Origin: DATJPW01 sp963752855
GTDB lineage: Bacteria; Desulfobacterota; Desulfomonilia; Desulfomonilales; Desulfomonilaceae
Assembly: GCA_963752855.1 (NCBI GenBank)
Contig: CAVVZX010000037.1
Location: 28,892-92,891, forward strand
DNA: 64,000 nt
Direction of reading: 5' to 3'
Part shown: positions 44,254-53,090 of the stretch, piece by piece
How positions within the stretch are numbered: the stretch's first letter is position 1
How the letters are laid out: every line of letters starts with the position of its first letter
Notes under the pieces: generated by a model
Told to the model about the DNA's origin: nothing
Seen by the model: the letters and a program-made list of their open reading frames with translations, nothing else
Database searches by the model: none
Made by a program: the position numbers and the translations under genes

Positions 44254-44677
44254 ATTTCGACCTCCATTGAATGTTAACACATAAATATCATCAATAACAA
44301 GATATTGCAAGTAATAATGAAAGTAATAGATGAAGTATGGATGCTGGACAGCCGGAGCGTAGCCGGAAAACGAATAATAAGTGGATCCGCGTCTGCGAGG
44401 TCAGCTGTAGGGTCTACGGGCGAGCCGCCTCCGTTGGTGAACCGCCCGAAATCAAGGCGCTTCTTGAAGCGACTCTACATTGTAAATCCTCTAGACCGCA
44501 ATTCTGAGACAGTTTCAGATGCAGGTCTTACCCTATTTTTGCCGACATGGAACTTGGGCTCGGCGTTGAAACGATAACAAAGAGACAAATCCCGACGGCC
44601 CACGATGAACCAATGCGCCGCGTAACTCAATCAAGCCGAGTGATTTTATAAAGTTACAGCGATCCAGGCCAAAGTTC
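44254..44677. other. Intergenic region upstream of rpmH
   Basis: Divergent gap with no credible gene. It contains GTAGGGTCTACGGGCGAGCC and GAACCGCCC repeat-like sequence near 44409-44450. The rpmH promoter follows at 44678. A replication origin (DnaA boxes, dnaA gene) is often near rpmH, but dnaA is not here and I see no cluster of TTATCCACA-like boxes. Confidence 0.45.
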
Positions 44678-44706
44678 TTGACTTGGAAAGTCTAATGCGC
44701 TTAGAT
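44678..44706 (+). promoter_or_regulatory. Sigma-70-type promoter for rpmH
   Basis: TTGACT at 44678-44683 and TTAGAT at 44701-44706 are separated by exactly 17 bases. The start point would be near 44713, about 34 bases before the rpmH GTG. Confidence 0.5.
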
Positions 44707-44746
44707 GGATAGTTTAGAGGTTTTATTACAGGCTCGGGGAACCACC

Positions 44747-44881
44747 GTGAAAAGAACTTATCAACCAAGCAATCTCTCTCGCAAGAGAACCCACGGGTTT
44801 CGGATACGAATGAGTACAAAAAGTGGTGTGCTGGTGCTCAAGAGAAGAAGGGCAAAGGGACGCAAACGTTTGTCCGTCTGA
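44747..44881 (+). CDS. rpmH: 50S ribosomal protein L34
   Basis: A GTG start gives a 44-residue product: KRTYQPSNLSRKRTHGFRIR ... RRRAKGRKRLSV. This is the complete L34 sequence, which binds 23S rRNA. Its short length hides it among larger frames. The rnpA gene starts inside it, and the rpmH-rnpA-yidD-yidC-jag-mnmE order is conserved across bacteria. Confidence 0.95.
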   Translation: MKRTYQPSNLSRKRTHGFRIRMSTKSGVLVLKRRRAKGRKRLSV

Positions 44882-45251
44882 AATCAAACGCGTTACATTC
44901 CCAAAACAATGTAGAATCCGTCGGTCTGCCGAATATAGACAGATCTTAGAAAAGGGAACTAGGCGCCGCACTGATCACTTTAAAATCCGGATGCTCACGA
45001 ATCCGCTGGGTCTCACACGGTTGGGAATCGCGGCTGGCAAGAAAATTGGGAAGGCTTGTGCTCGAAATTGGATCAAGAGAAGGATCAGAGAGTACTTCAG
45101 GCTGAATCAGGCCAACATGCCGCCGGGAATGGATATTGTTTTCATTCCTATGCGCGGAATAACGGAATTGAGCACAAAGCAGATCTACGACGAATTGGAG
45201 CGATTTTTCAAGGAATATCGGCCACCGGCAGGTTTGCAGCCGGGGGATTGA
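44823..45251 (+). CDS. rnpA: Ribonuclease P protein component
   Basis: The core matches RnpA, with FPKQCRIRRSAEYRQILEKG and the RNR-like KACARNWIKRRIREYFRLNQ. It forms RNase P with the RNA subunit to mature tRNA 5' ends. No ATG, GTG or TTG lies near the usual family start (about IKRVTFPKQCR, codons from about 44883), so the open frame must start at GTG 44823 or 44826, inside rpmH. A similar extended overlap is known from Thermus. A rare ATC start at 44883 is an alternative. The stop overlaps the yidD start. Confidence 0.85.
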   Translation: MVCWCSREEGQRDANVCPSEIKRVTFPKQCRIRRSAEYRQILEKGTRRRTDHFKIRMLTNPLGLTRLGIAAGKKIGKACARNWIKRRIREYFRLNQANMPPGMDIVFIPMRGITELSTKQIYDELERFFKEYRPPAGLQPGD

Positions 45252-45436
45252 TTCGACTATATCAAATTCTGATTTCGCCCTTATTCCCGTCCGCTTGCCG
45301 CTTTTATCCTACCTGTTCAGAGTATGCTCGAGAGGCCGTGCTCGCCTACGGCGTATTCAGAGGCAGTATGCTGGCGATCAAACGCCTGCTGCGATGTCGG
45401 CCCTTTGGACCCGGAGGATTTGATCCCGTGCCCTGA
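45248..45436 (+). CDS. yidD: Membrane protein insertion efficiency factor YidD
   Basis: From TTG 45248, which overlaps the rnpA stop, the frame gives 62 residues: LIRLYQILISPLFPSACRFY, PTCSEYAREAVLAYGVFRGS and CRPFGPGGFDPVP. These are the YidD signatures, with the CRFYPTCS and CHPF-like motifs. It assists YidC in membrane-protein insertion. The family is usually 70-90 residues, so this is the short form. The position between rnpA and yidC is conserved. Confidence 0.88.
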   Translation: MIRLYQILISPLFPSACRFYPTCSEYAREAVLAYGVFRGSMLAIKRLLRCRPFGPGGFDPVP

Positions 45437-45522
45437 TCAAGACTGGCCCTCGGGGGGAAGAAGACGTTGTTTGGAATACCCGACAGCTAAAATCCGATTA
45501 CCCGAAATGCGGGAGTTGTTTT

Positions 45523-47253
45523 ATGGACCGTAATTTAGTCTTGGCAATTCTTCTGTCCGTTGTGATAATTGTCGGTTTTCAATTCATTTACCAAGCAATC
45601 GCCCCGCCTCCGCTTCCGAGAAAACCACCGGAAACTCAGGAAACCATGAAGGGCCGGCCGGCGATTCCTCCACCGGAAAGGGCGGCTGAAGTCAAACCTG
45701 GCACCCCCGAGCGCGCCATGCGACCTGCGGCTCCTGCTGAGGAAGCCCCAGCTGTCGCTGAAGCGCAAGTGAAGATAGACAGTCCGTTATATGAAGCTGT
45801 TGTGTCTTCCAAAGGTGGCAGGATAATTTCGTTTAAATTGAAAGATTACACAGTCGCTGTGGGCGGGTCGGAGCTGGTAAATCTTTTCGATCCCAGCGGA
45901 CCGGACACCGCAGGGCCGTCTATCGAATTTACGAGACGCGATGAGACTTTTAACGACATGTCCCTGGCTTACAAATGCGCAACGGGGGAAACCAATATCC
46001 GCTTATCCGAGAAAGGGCAAAAACAGACTGTTAGTTTCGAGGCCACTCGCCCGGACGGGCTAACCATAACAAAGACCTATACCTTCCAGCCTGACAGCTA
46101 TGATGTCGGGCTGAACGTCAAATTAATTAATAATTCCGAAGAGGACCGCAATTATTTGATCAAATTCCCGTGGCGCAAGATATATCACGGAGAAGGCCAG
46201 GACAGATTTAGTTGGAATAGCGCAGAGATCCTGTTGAATGGGTCTCTAAAAGATTATTATTTCAAAGATATAAAAGGCGATGAAGAACCGTCAGGTCAAA
46301 TCAAATGGGCGGGATTAGGTGATGTATATTTTTTCAAGGCGCTTGTATTTGGGGAAAACCCCGCTACTCGAGTGACCTTATTCAAGCCGTCGCCCGAAGG
46401 TTTTGCCGAGATCTGGGTCAGGTACGGAGCCATTGATCTCCCGAAGGGTAAACCAGTAGAAACAAAGATGACGGTCTATTTGGGTCCGAAAGAGCGTAGC
46501 GCCCTCCGAGCCGCGGGCAATGATCTATCTGGGGCGCTTTTTTACAGCAATTACACCATACTTGAAGTAATGGCTGAATATCTTCTGAAGTTTTTGCGGT
46601 TGTGCAACAAAGGCTTCGAGGTGTTCGGTCTGCGCATTCCGGGCACTCATAACTACGGCATAGACATCATATTTCTGACGATAATCATCAAGATCCTTTT
46701 CATACCATTGACTCATAAGAGCATGAAATCCATGAAAAGGATGCAGGACCTTCAACCCCAATTAGCCAAACTCAGGGAGAAGTTCAAAGACGATAAGGCT
46801 GCCATGAACAAGGCGACAATGGACCTGTTCAAGGAGCAGAAGGTCAATCCTTTGGGCGGCTGCTGGCCCATGTTTCTACAGTTGCCCGTGTTTGTGGCGC
46901 TTTATCAAGCGCTGTCTTATGCCATCGAATTGCGGCACGCGCCGTTTGTCTGTCTTCCGAGCATCTTCTTTTGCCTTAACGATCTATCGGCTGCGGATCA
47001 GTCCTGGGGGCATATCATGGGATCGCCGTGGGGCCCAACTCCCATACTTATGGGCGTAAGTATGGCTCTTCAGCAATGGATGACCCCTTCGGGAGGAGAC
47101 CCGACGCAGCGAAAGATGATGATGGTAATGCCGGTGGTCCTTACTTACGTCTTTTTAAGCATGCCATCCGGCCTGGTGTTGTATTGGTTGATCAGCAATG
47201 TGCTGTCCATAGGGCAGCAAGTGATCACCAACAGAATGGCCAAAGGATCCTGA
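45523..47253 (+). CDS. yidC: Membrane protein insertase YidC
   Basis: The 576-residue product begins with an anchor (LVLAILLSVVIIVGFQFIYQ), has a proline-rich linker, then the periplasmic P1 domain (about 75-330) and the conserved C-terminal core with NYGIDIIFLTIIIKILFIPL, KSMKSMKRMQDLQPQLAKLR and GGCWPMFLQLPVFVALYQAL. It inserts and folds inner-membrane proteins with or without SecYEG. Length and domain order are standard for Gram-negative YidC. Confidence 0.97.
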   Translation: MDRNLVLAILLSVVIIVGFQFIYQAIAPPPLPRKPPETQETMKGRPAIPPPERAAEVKPGTPERAMRPAAPAEEAPAVAEAQVKIDSPLYEAVVSSKGGRIISFKLKDYTVAVGGSELVNLFDPSGPDTAGPSIEFTRRDETFNDMSLAYKCATGETNIRLSEKGQKQTVSFEATRPDGLTITKTYTFQPDSYDVGLNVKLINNSEEDRNYLIKFPWRKIYHGEGQDRFSWNSAEILLNGSLKDYYFKDIKGDEEPSGQIKWAGLGDVYFFKALVFGENPATRVTLFKPSPEGFAEIWVRYGAIDLPKGKPVETKMTVYLGPKERSALRAAGNDLSGALFYSNYTILEVMAEYLLKFLRLCNKGFEVFGLRIPGTHNYGIDIIFLTIIIKILFIPLTHKSMKSMKRMQDLQPQLAKLREKFKDDKAAMNKATMDLFKEQKVNPLGGCWPMFLQLPVFVALYQALSYAIELRHAPFVCLPSIFFCLNDLSAADQSWGHIMGSPWGPTPILMGVSMALQQWMTPSGGDPTQRKMMMVMPVVLTYVFLSMPSGLVLYWLISNVLSIGQQVITNRMAKGS

Positions 47254-47255
47254 TC

Positions 47256-48074
47256 ATGAGTCATTACGAATTTACCGGAAAATCCGTCAAAGAGGCCATT
47301 GCAAGAGCCTGTGAAGAATTGAAAGTGGATCAATCGCTTCTCGAAGTGGAAGTGCTGGAGGAGAGCAGCAAAGGATTTCTTGGAATTGTCGGCCATCGAG
47401 AAGCAAGAATCCGAGTGAAACGGCGTGAGATATCCAAAGAGGTCATGGACGCTCAACCCGCTCCCATTTCAGAGCCGGCCGATAAACGCTTGGAGGAATT
47501 CAGCCCCGAAGCCGACGAGGCCGGAACAAGCGAAGAGGAAGATTTCGAGGCGCCTACCGAGCCGCGACAAGACCAACCTCCGGTTGATCCTGGTTTATAC
47601 GTGGACACGGCCCGGGAAGTCTTGCAGGCGATATTGGAGCGCATACCTGTTACTGTGGAGATCAACGCAGATACTGTTGACGGTTCAGTGTACCTTGACA
47701 TCAAAGGGGACGGATCGGGGCTTCTCATTGGAAAAAGGGGTCAGACCCTCGATGCTCTTCAGTTTATTGTCAATAAAATAGTTAATAAATTCAATCCGCC
47801 CGGGCAAAAAGTCGATATAATAGTAGACACCGAAAACTACAGAGAGCGCAAAAAGGAGAATCTGCGAGAGGTCGCGCTTAGGGCCGGCGAAAAAGCCAAG
47901 AAATCATACAAGCCGGTCCCCCTGGAACCTATGCCGGCATCGGAACGCCGCATCGTTCATATGATACTTGCGGAAGACAGGGACGTGTACACCAAGAGTT
48001 ACGGCGAAGGGCAGATGCGCAGGCTGATCGTGTATCCGCGGAAAGCCCTTACCAACAAACGCCGTCGGCGCTAG
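47256..48074 (+). CDS. jag: RNA-binding protein Jag/KhpB
   Basis: From ATG 47256 (AAAGGATCC upstream) the product is 272 residues. It has the Jag-N domain (TGKSVKEAIARACEELKVDQ), an acidic Pro/Glu linker, a KH domain (GLLIGKRGQTLDALQFIVNK), and an R3H domain near the end (PASERRIVHMILAEDRDVYT). Jag/KhpB binds RNA with KhpA and affects cell shape and division in other bacteria. The gene order yidC-jag-mnmE is conserved. Confidence 0.93.
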   Translation: MSHYEFTGKSVKEAIARACEELKVDQSLLEVEVLEESSKGFLGIVGHREARIRVKRREISKEVMDAQPAPISEPADKRLEEFSPEADEAGTSEEEDFEAPTEPRQDQPPVDPGLYVDTAREVLQAILERIPVTVEINADTVDGSVYLDIKGDGSGLLIGKRGQTLDALQFIVNKIVNKFNPPGQKVDIIVDTENYRERKKENLREVALRAGEKAKKSYKPVPLEPMPASERRIVHMILAEDRDVYTKSYGEGQMRRLIVYPRKALTNKRRRR

Positions 48075-48252
48075 GGACGGCCTTCGGAAAGCAGATTAAC
48101 AGGCGGAAAACTCTTTGCAAAAATCCTGCGTCACGTGTAAACTGGAACCTCCTGACAGGCATCCTACGTGTGACTGTGACCATCACTCCGTGGGCGAGGA
48201 TCTTCGGTGATCAACTGCCTCTGCCGCGCCACCCATCAGCGCAACAATTCCT

Positions 48253-49654
48253 ATGACAGCCTCAAACTCGCATAACACATCCGATACCATCGTGGCGCTG
48301 TCCACGCCTATGGGTCATTCAGGGATTGGGGTCATTCGGTTGAGTGGGCCGGAGTCGGTCTCTATCCTGAAGAGGATTTTCCGACCTGCTGCGAACGCAT
48401 TGGACTTCCCGGACCGAAAAGCAGTCTATGGTCGGGTAGTAGATCCCGGAACCGGGGACGTCCTGGATGACGGCTTGGCCTTGCTCATGAAGGGCCCCCG
48501 TTCTTATACCGGCGAGGACATGGTCGAACTCAGCCTCCACGGTAGCCCGGCAGTCCTTGATATGACGCTGAAGGTGATCGCGTCGTTGGGCGCTCGACCG
48601 GCTAATCGGGGTGAATTCACTCTGCGCGCGTTTCTTTCGGGACGGATGGATCTTGTTCAGGTCGAAGCCGTAATAGACTTGATAGAGGCCCCGGGGCCCG
48701 CCGCAGTGGAGGAGGCCAGGGCGCGGCTGGACGGGGCGCTTTCACGAAAAATCCGTGAGATCTCGAGCGTTATCAAGGATCTTGTGGCGGAACTGGAGGC
48801 TCACATCGACTTTGATGAAGATGACGATGAATTGCCGCCGGACCCGGTCCCGGCGCTACACCGAATTGTCTCCATGATGGAGGAACTAATAAAGACCGCT
48901 CATCGCGGGCGACTCCGTCGAGAAGGCATCAAGACGGTAATAATAGGGAAGCCGAATGTGGGCAAATCGACGCTCTTCAACCGCCTACTCCGTGCTGACC
49001 GCGCCATAGTCACTCCGTATCCGGGCACGACGAGAGACACCTTGGAAGACCGTATTCTCCTTGGAGGCGCCTCGTTCATATTGTACGACACCGCGGGAAT
49101 CCGCGAAAACCCTGAGCCTGTGGAACAAGAAGGCATTCGTCGTTCCCTTGAGAAAATCGACCAGGCCGATCTCGTTATTGCGGTCATGGACGGCTCCGCT
49201 CCGGCCGATGATCGCGATAGGCAAGCGCTGGAAGCTTGCTCCGGCAAGGAAACAATAAAAGTGCTCAACAAGAAGGACCTGGGGCTCGTCACGCAACCCG
49301 GACCCGCCAAAATTGATTCTGCCGACCGAATGTGCATCGCTGTGAGCGCCAAAACAGGGGAAGGCCTGGATCAGTTTGAGAGTCTATTGGCGGATACGGG
49401 CAAGGCAATGGTGTGTGAAAAGAATTCGTCAAATGAGGCGAGTCTGAACAGCCGATGTCTGCTTGTTGACGCAGACGGCCAAGCTTGCCCTGGCTAACCT
49501 AATGGAGGATCTCGATCGGACCATGCGGCCCCGGCCCGAGATCATGTCCCTCGAATTGAGGCGAGTCCTTGCGCTCATGGAAGAAATGACAGGCGAGCGT
49601 GTAGAGGAAGGAATACTGGATCGTATCTTCGAGAGGTTTTGTGTCGGAAAATAG
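48253..49654 (+). CDS. mnmE: tRNA modification GTPase MnmE, frame broken near the C-terminus
   Basis: The N-terminal part has DTIVALSTPMGHSGIGVIRL and the folate-binding region. The GTPase domain shows GKPNVGKSTLFNRLLRADRA (G1), TTRDTLEDR (G2), DTAGIRENPEP (G3) and NKKD (G4). The frame ends at 49497, but a one-base shift near 49460 restores LALANLMEDLDRTM and the C-terminal FERFCVGK at 49654, the FCIGK-type end with the catalytic Cys. MnmE with MnmG modifies wobble U34 in several tRNAs. Since it is highly conserved, the break is likely a sequence error. Confidence 0.92.
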
Positions 49655-49839
49655 TAGAAGATCGAATATGACATGTTCGGAGGAGGAAGAATAGGCACTG
49701 TCCTGGGACCGGCACGCGCCGTCGTGTACGCCCTCTACAATGAAATCATGCTGTGCTATGCAGAAGAAATTGTGACAATTCGTAAATCGTCCTCATGCCC
49801 GCCACAGATCAACAATTATAAACAACAACTTTATATATT
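49655..49839. other. Gap between mnmE and the leader promoter
   Basis: AT-rich DNA downstream of mnmE that ends just before the extended -10 promoter at 49840. Possible small frames (for example 49673-49906) lack homology-bearing motifs and are not called. Confidence 0.4.
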
Positions 49840-49848
49840 TGCTATAAT
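49840..49848 (+). promoter_or_regulatory. Extended -10 promoter
   Basis: TGCTATAAT at 49840-49848 is a perfect extended -10 element (TG-n-TATAAT). No good -35 box is present, as allowed for this class. Transcription would start near 49855 and run about 220 bases before the outer-membrane protein start at 50074. Confidence 0.5.
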
Positions 49849-49854
49849 ATGGCG

Positions 49855-50073
49855 ACATATTAGAGAATCCTGCTCACAAAATATCTTGACTTTTCCTAAC
49901 ATTTGAGGTTAGGTGTGCAGGAGAATCATATGAGAGCCCGCAATCTCGGGCCTCTATCCAGCGGAAAGTCCGGTGCGTTCCGGGGAAAGGTCAATCCCTT
50001 TGGTAAGAATAGTGGGGAGCTGTAGACAGCAGGGGCCACATACTCCGGTTCGGAACCTTTTGGAGGTATCCCT
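49855..50073 (+). ncRNA. Structured 5' leader of the outer-membrane protein gene
   Basis: Consecutive complementary segments suggest local folding: CCTAAC ... GTTAGG (49895-49913), AGAGCCCG ... CGGGCCTCT (49932-49954), CCGG ... CCGG near 49970-49983 and AAAGG-TCAAT-CCCTTT (49985-50001). This is followed by GGGGAGCTGTAGACAGCAGG. I could not match it to a known riboswitch: it shares GGAA...CCGGTG with cobalamin elements but lacks the rest. It may be a leader, attenuator or sRNA-target region. Confidence 0.4.
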
Positions 50074-51036
50074 ATGGTAGCAAGGGGCCCAATGAGAAAT
50101 CCCTGGGCTTCGATGACCCTGGTCGTTTTTCTGCTGGCAACGGGTTGGGCGTGCGCTTGGGAGCAGCAATACCGGTTTCCTATTAAGGTCAGGGTTTCCG
50201 AAGCCAATCGATCCGATGCCACAGTTGGAGGAGTTCCCCGGGAATCGGGGAGATACGGCGACTGGGAAGTGGCGGCTGGCCAATCGCGCCGGGAAATTCT
50301 GTGTCCCAGAAGAGGCTATGCATTTGCTTTGGGTATGCGACCTTTCTTTGCCTCTCTCACTGGCTCCACCAAAGTGGTCAGCCGGGGAGGGGAGGGAACA
50401 TTCCTGAATCTTTATGGGCACTTGAGGATTCCGACCGACGTCACCTTGTGGGAGTTTTACTGTCATCTCAAAGTCTGGGACAAAATCGATTTGCGTCTTG
50501 ATTACGCGCCGTGGTACTGGGGCGGGCCTGGGCATGTGTCCGGGGAAGGCAATTTTGCCGGTCTCCTTCTCAAGAAAGACGACGCTATCCAGAGCGAATT
50601 GAGCATAACCTCTTTTATCATCGGGGCGGACTACGACGTCTCGTTCAGCCGTGATCTAATTTTCGGGCCTAACGCGGACCTTCATTTGATGAAATGGGCC
50701 CAACGAGTAAGCAAGGATGGCGCGTCGGGAGCGGACTTTTCTCAAACCATGATCCAGCCGGCCATCGGCGCGCACGTGCGATACCAACCTACAAATACAG
50801 GGTATTTTTCATGGTTCAAACCGTACGTGGAAGGTAGATTTAGCTGGATGAGTCTTGCGGGTCTTGGGTTGTCCACGTGGGACGCCGGCGCGGGTATAGC
50901 TCCGCCTCTCAGCAGGAATGTCGATGCAGGTATCAAGGCTGGTTATAAGCAATGGAGGCTCGACGGGAACCGAGGCCGGCTGTTTACTGATGTAAGTGTG
51001 GAAGGGCTGTATCTGGACTTCGCTCTCCAATTCTGA
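50074..51036 (+). CDS. Outer-membrane beta-barrel-like protein
   Basis: ATG 50074 follows GGAGGTATCCCT. After a signal-type segment (WASMTLVVFLLATGWACAW) the 320-residue product has alternating amphipathic strands rich in Gly, Tyr, Trp and Phe and ends in VSVEGLYLDFALQF, whose terminal Phe is typical of outer-membrane barrels. I recognise no specific family, and the function is unknown. It is a single-gene unit with its own leader and a terminator after it. Confidence 0.7.
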   Translation: MVARGPMRNPWASMTLVVFLLATGWACAWEQQYRFPIKVRVSEANRSDATVGGVPRESGRYGDWEVAAGQSRREILCPRRGYAFALGMRPFFASLTGSTKVVSRGGEGTFLNLYGHLRIPTDVTLWEFYCHLKVWDKIDLRLDYAPWYWGGPGHVSGEGNFAGLLLKKDDAIQSELSITSFIIGADYDVSFSRDLIFGPNADLHLMKWAQRVSKDGASGADFSQTMIQPAIGAHVRYQPTNTGYFSWFKPYVEGRFSWMSLAGLGLSTWDAGAGIAPPLSRNVDAGIKAGYKQWRLDGNRGRLFTDVSVEGLYLDFALQF

Positions 51037-51067
51037 CTTTTAGCGAGCCTTTCCCAAAACAATCGCG

Positions 51068-51101
51068 ACCCGCGGGTCAATCCCCGCGGGTTTCGTTTGT
51101 T
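51068..51101 (+). terminator. Rho-independent terminator of the outer-membrane protein gene
   Basis: ACCCGCGGG-TCAATC-CCCGCGGGT is a perfect nine-base stem followed by TTCGTTTGTT. It starts 32 bases after the stop and matches an intrinsic terminator, with a slightly interrupted T run. Confidence 0.75.
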
Positions 51102-51454
51102 AATCAAAATCAGTCGTAGTGACCATTCAGTTGCTCGGGCTAACTGTCATTGCGAGCGCAGCCAAGCAATCTGCCAGTCATTTCAGTGAAAACGGGAATC
51201 CGGGAAGCGCGCATGGCCATGCGCCGCTACAGCAGGATTGCCAGTGGGACCGTCCAGTGTTTCGCGCGATTGCCGGTCATCTTTTGTAGACAGGCGGGGC
51301 CTGTCCCACCATTCACTCCGCAATGATCCCGCGGTCAGCGGGACTCTGTTTTCGGCAGGTAAATGAATAGATGAGCGGCTGCCTCCTAATTTCCCTTGAC
51401 AGTTAATTTCATGCTCCATAGAATTTCATTATCCGAATTCATATAGAGCGCGGT
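51102..51454. other. Intergenic region with a degenerate nested repeat
   Basis: Contains TCATTGCGAGCGCAGCCAAG (the start of a common intergenic repeat) and a degenerate copy of the nested palindrome of 15066-15124 at about 51245-51310. No coding frame is supported. Confidence 0.5.
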
Positions 51455-51468
51455 ATATCGCATGATAT
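51455..51468. promoter_or_regulatory. Possible operator of the XRE/S24 regulator
   Basis: ATATC-GCAT-GATAT at 51455-51468 is an interrupted palindrome 50 bases upstream of the regulator start. A second, weaker one is TAACC-TTTTC-GGTTA at 51495-51509. Autoregulation through such sites is usual for these repressors, but binding is not shown. Confidence 0.3.
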
Positions 51469-51517
51469 TGCAGCGAGTTGACAATCCATACGAATAACCT
51501 TTTCGGTTACGAAGATA

Positions 51518-52072
51518 ATGACCACTTTCGGAGAGTTCGCAAAGCTGAGGATCAGGCAACTGGGCAAAAGCCAGAAGGCTCTAGCCGCAGAACTTGGCGT
51601 GTCCCCCGCTTACGTTTCTCAGATCATTAATAAAAAGAAGAACCCACCGGACCTGAGCAGGGCCAAATATCGCGCTGCCCTAAGGACATGGTGCAAATTT
51701 CTTGAGAGCCCCGAAGATGACATTCTGGACATGGTTCGATTCGAGCTGCACCGTGTGCCGCCGCGGCCGAATCCAAAATTCCGGGCAATGCGGGACCTGC
51801 TCATCGCGTCTGTAAGAACTCAGCAAAAGGACTTGGTGGATGAGATGCGAGCTATGTCCCTCCATCCCGCGGAAAACCGCGCCATCCAGGCCCTGGTCCA
51901 GATCTATTTGATTTCACAGGAGGAATATGGTGAAAACCGCGCCTATGGGGCTACACGATTCAAAAACCTGTGCGTTAGAGCAAAAGCGGATAAGAAAGTT
52001 TGTGGAAGGGGAACTAACGGCCTTTTTCCGGGCGCATCCGTTCTCTTGGACATGGAACGCGGAAGAAGATGA
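51518..52072 (+). CDS. XRE-family HTH protein, N-terminal partner of the S24 protein
   Basis: Residues 10-60 are an XRE-type helix-turn-helix: FAKLRIRQLGKSQKALAAEL and GVSPAYVSQIINKKKNPPD. Useful sequence continues to about residue 135 (ENRAIQALVQIYLISQEEY). Beyond that the frame encodes unlikely residues while a second frame carries an S24 peptidase-like domain. It may be one repressor broken by an indel, or two cistrons, because the second frame has its own strong ribosome-binding site. Confidence 0.7.
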   Translation: MTTFGEFAKLRIRQLGKSQKALAAELGVSPAYVSQIINKKKNPPDLSRAKYRAALRTWCKFLESPEDDILDMVRFELHRVPPRPNPKFRAMRDLLIASVRTQQKDLVDEMRAMSLHPAENRAIQALVQIYLISQEEYGENRAYGATRFKNLCVRAKADKKVCGRGTNGLFPGASVLLDMERGRR

Positions 52073-52565
52073 CGTGAGTCTTTTTTCGGAGTCGAGCCAA
52101 ATTCGCCGGGCGGTAGAGCAGGTAAGAAGCATCCTCGACGGAACTCCAGGCGTGACCTACGCGAGAACAGTGCCCGTGGTGGGACATGTCAGCGCAGGCC
52201 GGGGATTTGAGTATACGGACGGTGGATTTGCGGTCGGTGAGGGATTCGATCAAGTGGAAATACCGCCGGGTGTTGACCCCGCCTTGGCTCAGAGTCTATA
52301 TTGTGTAAGGGTTCGAGGAGATAGCCTGCGAGAATTTTTTGGAGACGGCACGCTCCTTTTCATCAAGCCCGAGTCCTGGGAAGAGATCAGAGACGGAGAT
52401 CTGGTAATCTTCAAAGATCGAAAAGGTGGCAAGGCATTTGTGAAGAAAGTCGAATTTGCCGGCGATAGTTTAATCCTCAAATCCATGAACCCGCTTTACA
52501 AGAATATAGTTCTTAGCAAGATTGATCTCATGCTGTTGGAGCGGGTTATAGCGCTCAGATTTTAA
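51927..52565 (+). CDS. S24-type (LexA/CI-like) autoproteolytic domain protein
   Basis: The 212-residue product has the LexA/CI C-terminal domain: cleavage site in VVGHVSAGRGFEY (Ala90-Gly91), nucleophile Ser133 in VRVRGDSLREFFGDG, and the general-base Lys (173/174) in GGKAFVKKVEF. LexA-like repressors cut themselves after DNA damage, which inactivates the repressor. ATG 51927 has AGGAGGAAT just upstream, overlapping the HTH frame. It may therefore be translated independently, or the pair is a frameshifted single repressor. Neither a phage nor an SOS target is seen. Confidence 0.75.
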   Translation: MVKTAPMGLHDSKTCALEQKRIRKFVEGELTAFFRAHPFSWTWNAEEDDVSLFSESSQIRRAVEQVRSILDGTPGVTYARTVPVVGHVSAGRGFEYTDGGFAVGEGFDQVEIPPGVDPALAQSLYCVRVRGDSLREFFGDGTLLFIKPESWEEIRDGDLVIFKDRKGGKAFVKKVEFAGDSLILKSMNPLYKNIVLSKIDLMLLERVIALRF

Positions 52566-52577
52566 CGGGAAATTCAA

Positions 52578-53090
52578 TTGCCGAATTATCGCAACATGTT
52601 TGCCGCAATTATATGCGCCGTATTCATCGGTCACGGACTTCTCTCTCCGAATGACGGGAATTGCTCGAGTTCCTGCCCTGGGGCCCATTTTGATACTTTG
52701 CATGACGGGTTCCGATATGGATTACCGCCCCAAATTGAAAAAGGCGGCCTGGTAATCGCGAAGACAGCGGTCCCGATTCAGCGAAAGGACGTTCGTGACA
52801 GAATCGTAAAAGAAATCAATTACCTATTGCAGGACCGGCGATCGAGAGTTTTGGTGTGGTTGGCGCGATCCGATTCCTTGCGGCCGGTCATGGAAAAGAT
52901 CCTGCAGAAATACGATTTACCCGCCGAATACCTTTACTTGGCGGCCATCGAAAGCAGCTACAACAGCCGTGCATTGTCCTCTGCCGGGGCTTACGGATAT
53001 TGGCAATTTATCAAATCAACGGCTGTCTGTGGGCCCTCCGGTTGCCCCCAGTACCGATTGGAAAATGAATATAACCGGTTGGAAAGATGA
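52578..53090 (+). CDS. Lytic transglycosylase (SLT/MltD-like), N-terminal part
   Basis: From TTG 52578 (weak AACGGGAAA upstream; ATG 52596 is an alternative) the product has a signal-type segment (NMFAAIICAVFIGHGLL). It then has the SLT catalytic start: LPAEYLYLAAIESSYNSRAL (catalytic Glu) and SSAGAYGYWQFIKSTA. The frame breaks near 53070 and the protein continues in the next segment. Such enzymes cleave peptidoglycan glycan strands to make 1,6-anhydro ends. Confidence 0.8.
   Translation: MPNYRNMFAAIICAVFIGHGLLSPNDGNCSSSCPGAHFDTLHDGFRYGLPPQIEKGGLVIAKTAVPIQRKDVRDRIVKEINYLLQDRRSRVLVWLARSDSLRPVMEKILQKYDLPAEYLYLAAIESSYNSRALSSAGAYGYWQFIKSTAVCGPSGCPQYRLENEYNRLER

Noticed and set aside
44254..44746. 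Chromosomal replication origin near rpmH
   Set aside because: The rpmH neighbourhood often holds oriC, but no dnaA gene and no cluster of TTATCCACA-like boxes was seen.
49921..50073. Cobalamin riboswitch in the outer-membrane protein leader
   Set aside because: Only GGAA and CCGGTG-like fragments match; the rest of the conserved core is not recognisable, so it is reported as an unassigned structured leader.
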